Origin: a virus
Virus record (IMG/VR): IMGVR_UViG_3300044695_000715
Coordinates: 1-21,827 of that record
Reading direction: 5' to 3' (one strand)
DNA length: 21,827 nucleotides
This document shows positions 1-6,861 of this stretch, one piece after another; position 1 is the first letter of the stretch; each line of letters begins with the position of its first letter. The notes under the pieces were generated by a model. That model did no database searches. It saw only the letters and a list, made by a program, of their open reading frames with translations, and was not told the DNA's origin. A program made the position numbers and the translations under genes.

Positions 1-1
1 C

Positions 2-1612
2 TGGCAAGAGATCACAACCTACCTGTTGCCACGCAATGGCCGGTACTTTGTGCAGGACCGTGATCGTGGCCAGCGTAGGCACAACAACATCTACGACAAC
101 ACCGGCACACGAGCGCTTCGAATTCTTGGCGCAGGCATGATGGCTGGCGCTACAAGTCCAGCACGGCCATGGTTCAGGCTGGCAACGGCTGACCCTGACC
201 TTAATTCGTATCACCCGGTGAAGCTGTGGCTGGAAGATGTGACCACGCGCATGCAGGTGGTGTTCCAAAAGTCGAACACGTACCGCACACTGCATCAAAT
301 GTACGAAGAGCTCGGCGCATTTGGCACAACAGCATCGATCCTGCTGTCAGATCCTCGCACTGTCATCCATCATTACCCGTCGACCATCGGTGAGTTTTGT
401 ATTGCCACTGACTACCGCGGCACGGTTGACACCATCTATCGCGAGTTTGAGAAGACAGTCGGCGAGCTGGTGAAAGAGTTTGGGTACAAGAACTGTTCGA
501 CCACCGTTCGCAATCTGTATGACCGCGGCACATTGGATGCATGGGTGCCAATCATTCATGCCATCGAGCCACGCGCTGATCGTGACATCACAATGCGCGA
601 CAACAAAAACATGCCGTTCAAATCGGTGTACTTTGAAGTCGGTGGCAATGAGGATCAGTACCTGCGCGAGTCTGGCTTCAAAGAGTTCCCAGCACTGGCA
701 CCGCGGTGGTCCACAATTGGTGGCGACATCTACGGCAACGGCCCCGGCATGGAAGCTTTGGGCGACATCAAGCAGTTACAGCACGAGCAGCTTCGCAAAG
801 CGCAGGCCATTGACTACCAGACCAAGCCACCATTGCAGGTGCCGACATCGATGAAGAACCGCGATGTTGACTCATTGCCGGGTGGCATTAGCTATGTCGA
901 TGCCAACAGCCCACAAGGTGGCATTAAGACAGCATTTGAGGTCAACCTGAACCTGCAGCATTTGCTGATGGACATTCAGGATTGCCGTGAGCGCATCCGC
1001 GGCGCGTTCTATGCTGACCTGTTTATGATGCTGGCCAACGCAACAGACACGCGCATGACCGCAACTGAAGTGGCCGAGCGCCATGAAGAAAAGTTGCTGA
1101 TGCTGGGCCCGGTGCTTGAGCGCTTGCACAACGAGCTGCTAGACCCGCTGGTCGATAAGACATTCCAGCGCATGGTTGAGTTCAACCTGCTGCCTCCGCC
1201 GCCGCCTGAGCTGCAAGGCATGGAGCTGTCAGTCGAGTTTGTTTCGATGCTGGCACAAGCACAGCGCGCAGTAGGCACCAACAGCGTCGACCGCTTGGTC
1301 GGCAACCTCGGTGCAGTGGCGCAGTTCAAGCCTGATGTGCTCGATAAGTTTGATGCAGACCAGTGGGTCGACAGCTACAGCGATATGCTGGGCGTTGATC
1401 CTAAGCTGATTATTGCCAACGAAGATGTGGCAATGATCCGTCAGGCGCGCGATCAAGCAATGGCCGCAAAAGAGCAAGCAGCAATGATGCAGCAACAGGC
1501 AGTCACGGCTAAGGATCTGGCAGCAGCCCAGACTGGCCAATCAGAAAACGCCCTGACCGATGTGATGAACATGTTCAGCGGTTACAACTCACCATCAGCT
1601 ACCGAGGTCTAA
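2..1612 (+). CDS. Portal (head-to-tail connector) protein, 5'-truncated by window
   Basis: Forms the twelve-subunit ring at one capsid vertex through which DNA is packaged and ejected, and on which the tail is built. The frame is open from base 2 to the TAA at 1610-1612, giving 536 visible residues. The start lies upstream of the window: the frame reads WQEITTYLLPRNGRY before the TTG at 26, which is the conserved W-x-E/Y-x-x-P opening of the podovirus head-to-tail connecting family, so TTG 26 is not the start. Other family marks are GAGMMAGATSPARPWFRL shortly after, and a proline run (LLPPPPPELQG) around bases 1189-1218 in the C-terminal half. The C-terminus is Gln/Ala rich. T7 gp8 is of similar length. 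A terminase gene would be expected just upstream but is not in the window. The next gene follows after one base. Confidence 0.93.
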   Translation, partial: WQEITTYLLPRNGRYFVQDRDRGQRRHNNIYDNTGTRALRILGAGMMAGATSPARPWFRLATADPDLNSYHPVKLWLEDVTTRMQVVFQKSNTYRTLHQMYEELGAFGTTASILLSDPRTVIHHYPSTIGEFCIATDYRGTVDTIYREFEKTVGELVKEFGYKNCSTTVRNLYDRGTLDAWVPIIHAIEPRADRDITMRDNKNMPFKSVYFEVGGNEDQYLRESGFKEFPALAPRWSTIGGDIYGNGPGMEALGDIKQLQHEQLRKAQAIDYQTKPPLQVPTSMKNRDVDSLPGGISYVDANSPQGGIKTAFEVNLNLQHLLMDIQDCRERIRGAFYADLFMMLANATDTRMTATEVAERHEEKLLMLGPVLERLHNELLDPLVDKTFQRMVEFNLLPPPPPELQGMELSVEFVSMLAQAQRAVGTNSVDRLVGNLGAVAQFKPDVLDKFDADQWVDSYSDMLGVDPKLIIANEDVAMIRQARDQAMAAKEQAAMMQQQAVTAKDLAAAQTGQSENALTDVMNMFSGYNSPSATEV

Positions 1613-1613
1613 C

Positions 1614-1934
1614 ATGGCAATGATCAGCATGAAGCAAGAAGCCGAGCGCGAAGAGATGCCCGGCGAAATTGAATACGATGAGCCAATGTATCCCTATGGC
1701 CTTTGCCTGAGTCTTGAACAAGACCAGATGGAAAAACTTGGTATTACTGCACTACCATCGGTTGGCACTGAGATGACGATTACTGCCAAGGTATTCGTCA
1801 AGGGCACCAGCGCTTATGAAACACAAGGTGGCAAAGACATGAGCATGCAATTGCAGATCACCGACATGGAGATCGGCGCAAGCGACAAAGCTCCGACTGC
1901 AGAGCGCAGTGCCACACTGCTGTACGGTGCCTGA
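1614..1934 (+). CDS. Small virion protein, capsid-staple-like
   Basis: 106 residues. The start ATG sits one base after the portal stop, with GAGG at 1604-1607 serving as ribosome-binding site inside the end of the portal gene, so the two are translationally coupled. The N-terminus is polar and acidic. The core YPYGLCLSLEQDQMEKLG, then LPSVGTE and a C-terminal MQLQITDMEI strand, match a family of short proteins found next to portal and capsid genes in many tailed phages and recently annotated as capsid staple proteins, which clamp neighbouring capsid subunits. That family name is recalled, not checked. Position between portal and capsid genes supports a head role. If it is not a staple, it is a conserved head-region protein of unknown role. 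Confidence 0.7.
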   Translation: MAMISMKQEAEREEMPGEIEYDEPMYPYGLCLSLEQDQMEKLGITALPSVGTEMTITAKVFVKGTSAYETQGGKDMSMQLQITDMEIGASDKAPTAERSATLLYGA

Positions 1935-1936
1935 TC

Positions 1937-2095
1937 ATGCCAGCCAAGTCAGAAAAGCAGAAGCGGTTCATGCAGGCCGTGGCGCACAACAAAGAGTTCG
2001 CCAAAAAGGTCGATGTGCCGCAGTCTGTGGGCCGGGAATTTATGGCTGAGAAGCTGTATCCGGTCTCTGACAAAGAACGCAAAAAGTCGAGGTGA
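1937..2095 (+). CDS. Small basic phage protein (KSEKQKRFM type)
   Basis: 52 residues, ATG two bases after the preceding stop, so probably translated by coupling because only a poor ribosome-binding site is visible. It begins MPAKSEKQKRFMQAVAHN and continues with PQSVGREFMAEKLY and a Lys/Arg-rich end. The opening motif (short basic start, K-S-x-x-Q-x-R-F-M) is common in tiny proteins encoded among phage structural genes, and it looks like an amphipathic helix. Function unknown. High lysine content and location suggest a minor head component or a nucleic-acid-associated peptide, but this is inference. The tail sequence AEKLY recurs in the next gene's product. Confidence 0.7.
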   Translation: MPAKSEKQKRFMQAVAHNKEFAKKVDVPQSVGREFMAEKLYPVSDKERKKSR

Positions 2096-2098
2096 CAC

Positions 2099-2263
2099 AT
2101 GTCTAAACCCGGATTGTGGGCCAACATTCATGCCAAGCGTAAACGTATTGAAGCTGGGTCTGGTGAACGCATGCGCAAGCCGGGTGAAGAAGGCGCGCCA
2201 ACGCGAAAAGATTTCAAAGAGTCTGCAGCCGAAAAGCTGTACGGCAAAGACAAAAAGAAATAA
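2099..2263 (+). CDS. Small basic conserved phage protein (GLWANIHAKRKRI type)
   Basis: 54 residues with a strong ribosome-binding site, GAGGTGA at 2089-2095, overlapping the stop of the previous gene. The product opens MSKPGLWANIHAKRKRIEAG and continues with GSGERMRKPGEEGAPT. This glycine-rich basic signature is very widely conserved in tailed phages, either as a tiny protein like this one or inside larger structural proteins. Its function is not known to me. It ends in AAEKLYGKDKKK, a lysine-rich tail sharing AEKLY with the upstream neighbour. The conserved motif makes it a real gene despite its length. Confidence 0.8.
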   Translation: MSKPGLWANIHAKRKRIEAGSGERMRKPGEEGAPTRKDFKESAAEKLYGKDKKK

Positions 2264-2272
2264 AGGCTGACT

Positions 2273-2998
2273 GTGTTCTATCCATCACGGACCGAAGATG
2301 ACCGCTCAGAACCGTTTGAGCTGCAAGTAGCCCGTGGCCTAATCAAGGGCCATTCGTTGGTCAATGTGTTTGGGTATCAGTCGGCAGTTAACTCGGTATT
2401 CGTACCGGTATGGGAAAACGATACCGTATACACATATCCACCTGCAGCTACGACAATGCAGATGGTAAGCAGTAGCGCATCAGACACCGCGGTATCAATT
2501 CGCATTTTGGGCCTGAATGCAAACTACGAAGCAATTACAGAAGTGGTCACGCTTAATGGCACGACGCCGGTGTCGACCATCGGGTCATACTTCAGAATCA
2601 ACAACCTTGTGACTGTGTCTGGCAACGCCGCGGGTAATGTGACACTGTCTGCTGCCGGCGTTACTTATGCCAAGATCAATGCCGGCGTCGGTCGCAGCCA
2701 AATGAGTCTGTACAGTGTGCCTGCCGGGTATTCGTTTTTCCTGACGCGGGTCGATTTGTTTTCAAACCTATCTGGCGGATCTGGCAATCACTGCCTATAC
2801 AAGGTTCAGACTGAGTACCCGAACGGCGTCAATATTGATATCTTGCAGACGCCATTTACGGACCGGTACGAAGCCCGGCGCGTGGTCCCATTTCCGTATC
2901 TTGAGAAAACAGACATTCAATGGCAGGCCAAAGCATTCCAGCAAACGGCTGAAATAGGCGTTGTGATTGAGGGCATATTGATACGGAACGAGCACTGA
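2273..2998 (+). CDS. Conserved virion structural protein, possible capsid decoration or head protein
   Basis: 241 residues with a GTG start at 2273, supported by AAGG at 2263-2266 six bases upstream. The opening region contains PFELQVARGLIKGHSLVNVFGY, followed by a VPVWEN segment and many Ser/Thr/Gly/Val strands, a mainly beta protein. Proteins with this ELQVARG-x-I-x-GHS opening recur between portal and capsid genes of marine and other podoviruses and myoviruses, usually called hypothetical or virion structural protein. A role as head decoration or minor capsid protein is my inference from that position. The gene ends with TGA at 2996-2998, directly abutting the first GTGCCCGTA nonamer. Confidence 0.75.
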   Translation: MFYPSRTEDDRSEPFELQVARGLIKGHSLVNVFGYQSAVNSVFVPVWENDTVYTYPPAATTMQMVSSSASDTAVSIRILGLNANYEAITEVVTLNGTTPVSTIGSYFRINNLVTVSGNAAGNVTLSAAGVTYAKINAGVGRSQMSLYSVPAGYSFFLTRVDLFSNLSGGSGNHCLYKVQTEYPNGVNIDILQTPFTDRYEARRVVPFPYLEKTDIQWQAKAFQQTAEIGVVIEGILIRNEH

Positions 2999-3007
2999 GT
3001 GCCCGTA
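2999..3007 (+). repeat. GTGCCCGTA intergenic nonamer, copy 1
   Basis: First of three identical nonamers in the window. It begins on the base after the TGA at 2996-2998, in the 36-base gap before the Bbp19-like gene. The stop and the motif also create a short palindrome, GCACT-G-AGTGC at 2992-3002, not shared by the other copies. Read as codons it gives GTG CCC GTA then TGA. Role unknown; candidates are a late promoter element, an RNA-processing or translation signal. The following gene has the weakest ribosome-binding site of the head genes. Confidence 0.5.
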
Positions 3008-3034
3008 TGATTTGGCAACGAGATAAATTAGACA

Positions 3035-3379
3035 ATGAGCAATTACGATCCGACCGATCTTCGTAGTCAGGAAAAGCAGAAAGCGGAGAAAGTTACCCGC
3101 GAAAAGCTTGCCAAAGAAAACGAAGAATCGGACATTAAGTGGCTCATGGGTACAAAGCGGGGCCGTCGCATATTGTGGCGGCTTATGGATCAATCCGGTG
3201 TGTTCCGGCTGTCGTTCAACACCAATGCGATGCAGATGGCTTTCGCAGAAGGTAACAGGAACTTCGGCAATCGCATGCTGGCAATGATTCACGAACAATG
3301 CCCAGAGCTTTACTCTGTAATGGTTAAGGAGCAGAAAAATGACAGATTCGCTGATGACGGAAGCCACAACGACCAATGA
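3035..3379 (+). CDS. Bbp19-like structural protein
   Basis: 114 residues. After a charged helical N-terminus the core reads WLMGTKRGRRILWRLMDQSG, then MAFAEGNRNFGNRMLAMI and a PELYSVMVKEQ helix near the C-terminus. This W-L-M-x-x-x-x-G-R-x-I-L-W plus F-x-E-G-x-R-N pattern is that of the Bbp19 family from Bordetella phage BPP-1 and relatives, small helical proteins encoded just before the scaffold and capsid genes. The ribosome-binding site is weak, a GAG about 12 bases upstream. The last 41 bases overlap the start of the scaffold-like gene, so the tail KNDRFADDGSHNDQ is probably dispensable or read out of frame with it. A role in head assembly is inferred from context. Confidence 0.85.
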   Translation: MSNYDPTDLRSQEKQKAEKVTREKLAKENEESDIKWLMGTKRGRRILWRLMDQSGVFRLSFNTNAMQMAFAEGNRNFGNRMLAMIHEQCPELYSVMVKEQKNDRFADDGSHNDQ

Positions 3380-4013
3380 CGGCGCACCCGCATCGCAAGA
3401 CGTAGGAAGCAATTCACCGACGGGTGATGCGCAACCTGCGAATGGGCAGCAAGCATCCGACGGACAGAACCAAAGCCAGACTACAGAGAATGGCGATGGC
3501 AATACCGAAGGCAACAAACAAGGCGACAAACCTGTACAAGGCGCGCCTGAAAAGTACGACTTCAAGTTCGATGAGGGCAAGACAGTTGACGCCGGAATAC
3601 TCGATGTGTATTCGGAGGTTGCCAAGGAATTGAATCTGACTCAGGAAGCTGCGCAGAAGATGCTCGGTAAGCTGGCCCCAGTAATTGAGGGCAAACAGCT
3701 CGAGCGGATTGAGGCGGTCAAGAATGAATGGACTCAAGCCTCTGTAACTGACAAGGAATTTGGTGGCGATAAGCTGGCAGAGAACCTTCAAGTCGCAGAA
3801 AAAGCTTTGAGCGCATTCGGTACTGACCAGTTGCGCGCGCTACTCAAAGACTCTGGGCTGGGAAACAATCCGGAAGTTATCCGGTTTATGTACCGCGCAG
3901 GGAAGGCAATCAGTGAAGACAGCTTTGTCGGTGGAAACAAAGGGCAAAAATCAAAAGGCCCGATGACTTTCAATGACCACGCTGCCGCACTTTATTCCAA
4001 TCAGCAAACTTAA
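3339..4013 (+). CDS. Scaffold-like capsid assembly protein
   Basis: 224 residues. ATG 3339 has a clear ribosome-binding site, AAGGAG at 3326-3331, inside the previous gene, and the two genes overlap by 41 bases. Residues 1-68 are Gln/Asn/Gly/Thr/Asp rich and presumably disordered. From APEKYDFKFDEG onward the protein is helical and charged (VYSEVAKELNLTQEAAQKML and beyond), ending in a basic stretch and MTFNDHAAALYSN. The disordered acidic N-terminus, helical centre and location immediately before the major capsid gene are those of podovirus scaffolding or head-assembly proteins; relatives are sometimes annotated as peptidases. No protease catalytic motif is visible, so I favour scaffold. It should be present in procapsids and lost on maturation. 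Confidence 0.78.
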   Translation: MTDSLMTEATTTNDGAPASQDVGSNSPTGDAQPANGQQASDGQNQSQTTENGDGNTEGNKQGDKPVQGAPEKYDFKFDEGKTVDAGILDVYSEVAKELNLTQEAAQKMLGKLAPVIEGKQLERIEAVKNEWTQASVTDKEFGGDKLAENLQVAEKALSAFGTDQLRALLKDSGLGNNPEVIRFMYRAGKAISEDSFVGGNKGQKSKGPMTFNDHAAALYSNQQT

Positions 4014-4025
4014 CAGGAGCACATC

Positions 4026-5045
4026 ATGGCAACTCTTTCTGCAACCGCACTCACGCTGGCCGATTGGGCCAAACGTATTGATCCCGAAGGCCGTGTACCA
4101 GTAGTCGCCGAACTGCTGTCACAGTCGAACGAAATTCTCGAAGACTGCATGTTTAAGGAAGGCAACTTGCCGACCGGCGAGCGTGTCGTTATTCGTACTG
4201 GCCTGCCGACCGTTTACTGGCGCGCGCTGAACCAAGGTATCCCGAACTCCAAATCGACCACAGCACAGGTCGACGAGGCTTGCGGCATCCTTGAAGCTCG
4301 CTCAGAAGTCGACAAAGATCTGGCCATGCTAAACGGCAACACGGCTCAGTTCCGCCTGTCGGAAGACACCGCGTTCCTCGAAGCAATGAACCAGACTCAG
4401 GCAACCACGCTGTTTTACGGTAACCCCGGCACCGATCCGAAGCAGTTCCTCGGCTTGGCTGCTCGTTACTCCAGCCTGTCTGGCGGCAATGCTCAGAACA
4501 TCCTGTCCGCAGGTGGCTCTGGTTCCGACAACACTTCGATCTACCTCGTGGTTTGGGGCGACAACACCGTCTACTGCCCATTCCCGAAAGGCTCAAAGGC
4601 TGGTCTGATCCACGAAGATTTGGGCGAGCAGACTGTCTACAACAGCGACGGCACCCGTCTGCAGGCATATGCAACCCGCTACCAGTGGAAAAACGGTCTG
4701 GTCGTTAAAGACTGGCGCTATGTCGTTCGCATCTGCAACATCGATGTGTCCGATCTGATCGCTCAAACTGGCACACAAGCTGCAAACGCAGCGACAGCAA
4801 TCATCAAACTGATGGCTCGCGCTCTGTATCGTATCCCGAACATGAGCATGGGTCGTGCTGCTTTCTACATGAACCGCACTGTGCACTCTGGTTTGGCTTT
4901 GGCCGCTCTGGACAAGTCGCAGTACGTTCTGAAGATCGAGCAGGGTCTGACACAGTTTGGTCAGCCTAATAGCTGGCTGTCGTTCTTGGGCGTTCCTCTG
5001 CGCCGTGTTGACGCTATCCTCAACACCGAAGCAGTCGTGTCCTAA
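4026..5045 (+). CDS. Major capsid protein (GP7/epsilon15-BPP-1 type)
   Basis: 339 residues, started by AGGAG at 4015-4019 seven bases before ATG. The N-terminus LTLADWAKRIDPEGRVPVVA, the following ELLSQSNEILEDCMF, and GERVVIRTGLPTVYWRALN are the signature of the major capsid family typified by epsilon15 gp7 and BPP-1 Bbp17, which have an HK97-like fold and a length near 330-340 residues. The central Gly/Ser-rich region and the VVWGDNTVYCPFPKGS and YRWxNGL-type segments (here YQWKNGLVVKDWRYVVRI) also fit. It assembles the icosahedral shell with the scaffold upstream and the cement protein downstream. Codon use is strongly biased to C/T-ending codons, as expected for the most highly expressed late gene. 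Confidence 0.93.
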   Translation: MATLSATALTLADWAKRIDPEGRVPVVAELLSQSNEILEDCMFKEGNLPTGERVVIRTGLPTVYWRALNQGIPNSKSTTAQVDEACGILEARSEVDKDLAMLNGNTAQFRLSEDTAFLEAMNQTQATTLFYGNPGTDPKQFLGLAARYSSLSGGNAQNILSAGGSGSDNTSIYLVVWGDNTVYCPFPKGSKAGLIHEDLGEQTVYNSDGTRLQAYATRYQWKNGLVVKDWRYVVRICNIDVSDLIAQTGTQAANAATAIIKLMARALYRIPNMSMGRAAFYMNRTVHSGLALAALDKSQYVLKIEQGLTQFGQPNSWLSFLGVPLRRVDAILNTEAVVS

Positions 5046-5072
5046 TCAACCAGAATCGAAAGGAAATAAATC

Positions 5073-5504
5073 ATGATTACCGATAAACTGCTTCGCGTTT
5101 CGGAAGATCAAGCGCTCACCACGACTGCTGTATCGACCGATACAATCGATCTGTCTGTAGCTCGTGACATGGGTGAAGGTGGCGATCTCTACATGAACTT
5201 TGCAGTAACCACAGCTTTGGCTGGCGGCACATCTGTAAAGTTTGAGGTGATCACTTCTGCTTCAGCCAACTTGGGTAGCCCAACCGTAATTGGCAGCACC
5301 GATGCAATCGTAACTGCATCGTTGGTTGCTGGTTACAACACAGCAGTTCGTATCAACCCCCAAGTCGCTTCTTTGGGTCAGCGTTATCTTGGCGCTCGTT
5401 ACACCATCTCTGGTACTTATACCTCTGGTAAGGTAACGGCTGATGTTGTGATTGATATCCAAGATGGTCGCAAGTTCTACCCATCGGGCGTTACTGTAGT
5501 TTAA
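5073..5504 (+). CDS. Capsid cement/decoration protein (Bbp16-like)
   Basis: 143 residues with AAAGGAA at 5059-5065 ahead of ATG 5073. Starts MITDKLLRVSEDQALTTTAV, then STDTIDL, and is rich in Val, Thr, Ser and Gly with alternating hydrophobics, a beta jelly-roll-like composition. Ends in FYPSGVTVV. Sequence and position directly behind the major capsid gene match the Bbp16 cement proteins of BPP-1-type phages, which sit on the outer surface and stabilise the shell as dimers. Like the capsid gene it uses mainly pyrimidine-ending codons, consistent with high expression. Confidence 0.87.
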   Translation: MITDKLLRVSEDQALTTTAVSTDTIDLSVARDMGEGGDLYMNFAVTTALAGGTSVKFEVITSASANLGSPTVIGSTDAIVTASLVAGYNTAVRINPQVASLGQRYLGARYTISGTYTSGKVTADVVIDIQDGRKFYPSGVTVV

Positions 5505-5519
5505 TGAAAGGAAAACACT

Positions 5520-5726
5520 ATGCCTACATACCGAGTTCTAGAAAAATCATTTATCAACAATGCCATCCGTGAGGAAGGCGAGCTTGTTGAGTATGATGGC
5601 AAAGCCGGTTCAAATCTTGAGCTGGTCGATGGCTCTGATGATGAACAGACCAAACCTTCCAAGCGTAAATGGGAGAAGAAGTCTCAAGCAACTGAAGAGC
5701 AGAACGAAGTAGAAGGCTCGGTGTAA
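5520..5726 (+). CDS. Small acidic hypothetical phage protein
   Basis: 68 residues. AAAGGA at 5507-5512 lies seven bases before ATG 5520. The first half, MPTYRVLEKSFINNAIREEG followed by ELVEYDGKAGSNLEL, forms a small beta-like unit resembling short proteins often found behind capsid and cement genes (a strand, then G-x-x-V-x-Y-x-G-x-x-x-x-N-L). The second half is Glu/Lys/Gln rich and probably disordered. Function unknown. It is the last gene before the terminator at 5748-5776, so it belongs to the capsid transcription unit; a minor head role is inference. Confidence 0.75.
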   Translation: MPTYRVLEKSFINNAIREEGELVEYDGKAGSNLELVDGSDDEQTKPSKRKWEKKSQATEEQNEVEGSV

Positions 5727-5747
5727 TCTTTCGAAGCCGTAATTACT

Positions 5748-5776
5748 GGGGCCGTTGGGAAACCACGGCCCCTTTT
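5748..5776 (+). terminator. Intrinsic (rho-independent) terminator after capsid genes
   Basis: Stem GGGGCCGT (5748-5755) pairs exactly with ACGGCCCC (5765-5772). Inside it a bulged T is followed by GG-GAAA-CC, a GNRA tetraloop with its closing pairs. A run of four T follows at 5773-5776. It separates the highly expressed capsid genes from the tail genes. The ribosome-binding site of the next gene starts four bases after the T run, leaving no room for a promoter, so downstream expression probably depends on readthrough or antitermination. Confidence 0.9.
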
Positions 5777-5791
5777 ACATAGGAGTCAAGC

Positions 5792-6472
5792 ATGGCATCC
5801 GAAGTCGACATCGTAAACTTGGCGCTATCTCATATCGGTGACCGTGCCAATGTCTCTAGCATCAACCCGCCAGAGCAATCAATGCAGGCCGAGTTGGCCG
5901 CACGTTTTTATCCTATTGCCAGAGATACCTTGCTTGAGATGCATACTTGGGCATTTGCTACTCGCAGAGATTATCTCGCCCAGCTAACGAACACATGGGA
6001 CCAATGGCAATATGCCTATGCATACCCACAAAGTGTTTCAAAAATTATTGCAGTAATACCACCAGAAGCAAACGACGATTATTCAAGCAGATTTGGCATC
6101 ACAAATGTTTACGGAATTTCAGAGACTTACAGTCCAGTTGTTGCCGCTGGCCATTATGTGCCTCAGCCTTATGCAGTGGAAACTGACTCAAGTGGTGCTC
6201 GCATCATTTACACGAATCAGGAAAATGCTATCTGCAGATACACAACGGTTGTAACAGACACCACAAAGTTTTCTTCATTGTTTACATTGACTTTGTCGTG
6301 GCATCTTGCATCTATGATGGCTGGTCCAATCATTAAAGGCGAAGTTGGTGCTCAAGAATCTGCTCGATGCACAAAAATGATGGTGGCATATTTGTCGCAG
6401 GCAAAGATGTCTGACACTGATCAACGTGACAGCAAGCCGGAACACATTGTGCAGTGGGTAGCCGGGAGATAA
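5792..6472 (+). CDS. Tail tubular protein A-like adaptor (T7 gp11-like)
   Basis: 226 residues, AGGAG at 5780-5784 then ATG 5792. The opening EVDIVNLALSHIGDRANVSS, then E-Q-S-M-Q-A-E-L-A-A-R-FYPIARDTLLEMHTWAFA and TRRDYLAQL, with WDQWQYAYAYPQ, is the signature of the T7 gp11-like adaptor family (N-x-A-L-x-x-I-G, YPxARD, W-x-F-A-x-R-R, YAYxYP). The protein forms the ring joining portal to nozzle and completes the head before tail assembly. T7 gp11 is about 196 residues, so this one is slightly longer. The gene ends three bases before the next start. Confidence 0.9.
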   Translation: MASEVDIVNLALSHIGDRANVSSINPPEQSMQAELAARFYPIARDTLLEMHTWAFATRRDYLAQLTNTWDQWQYAYAYPQSVSKIIAVIPPEANDDYSSRFGITNVYGISETYSPVVAAGHYVPQPYAVETDSSGARIIYTNQENAICRYTTVVTDTTKFSSLFTLTLSWHLASMMAGPIIKGEVGAQESARCTKMMVAYLSQAKMSDTDQRDSKPEHIVQWVAGR

Positions 6473-6474
6473 TT

Positions 6475-6861
6475 ATGCCAATCGACATGAGCAAATACGC
6501 CAGCATCTTGTATGCAAATCAGAACACCGGTCCTGATCAAATGGATGACAGCATGTATCGGCCAGATGGCACGGTCAAAAGCATGAAAGGTTATCTCGGC
6601 GCAATGGAGCGCTCAGATGGCACAGTGTCGACAGAGATATCAGCAGGCTTTGACATCGATGGTAAAGAGATGGATATCCCGTTGATGGTGCCCGGCCTCA
6701 CAAAAGATGAGATTAATTATCTTATGACGGCTGATATGGACAGCGAAGATTTTTTGAAAAACATGCCTGAGTCTATTCAAGACAAAGCAATTGAGCATGC
6801 AAAGAAACGCATCAAAGAAGGTAAAAACGTCTTTTATCAGGACGGCGAGGAGACACAATAA
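6475..6861 (+). CDS. Small conserved phage protein with IDGKE-IP-LVPGLT motif
   Basis: 128 residues from ATG 6475. I prefer this to the in-frame GTG at 6454, because GGAG at 6465-6468 is spaced six bases from ATG 6475 and this start avoids overlapping the previous gene. The core is a Gly/Ser/Asp-rich segment, then GFDIDGKEMDIPLMVPGL, then a helix that includes KAIEHAKKRIKEGKNVF. This module (acidic IDGKE, IP-T/L-LVPGLT, HAxxRIxxGKxxF) is widespread in phage virion genes, and is often a segment of large internal virion proteins. Here it stands alone between adaptor and nozzle. Function unknown. Its stop overlaps the start of the nozzle gene (TAATG at 6859-6863), giving tight coupling. Confidence 0.8.
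   Translation: MPIDMSKYASILYANQNTGPDQMDDSMYRPDGTVKSMKGYLGAMERSDGTVSTEISAGFDIDGKEMDIPLMVPGLTKDEINYLMTADMDSEDFLKNMPESIQDKAIEHAKKRIKEGKNVFYQDGEETQ

Noticed and set aside
26-1612. TTG at 26 as the start of the portal gene
   Set aside because: The same frame is open to base 2 and the upstream residues (WQEITTYL) belong to the conserved portal motif, so the gene starts before the window.
2013-2270. 85-codon plus-strand ORF across the two tiny basic genes
   Set aside because: Cys/Trp/Arg-rich composition of a shadow frame; the alternative frames encode two conserved small phage proteins with good signals.
3010-3034. TTGGCA and GATAAA as a sigma70 promoter before the Bbp19-like gene
   Set aside because: The two elements are only a few bases apart, not 16-18, and correct spacing would run into the start codon.
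2795-3625. 276-codon minus-strand ORF
   Set aside because: It lies antisense to three well-supported genes, is Cys/Leu/Ser rich in the way shadow frames are, has no neighbours on its strand and no recognisable domain.
6454-6474. In-frame GTG 6454 as start of the small IDGKE-motif gene
   Set aside because: ATG 6475 has GGAG at ideal spacing and avoids overlap with the adaptor gene; the seven added residues look like noise.
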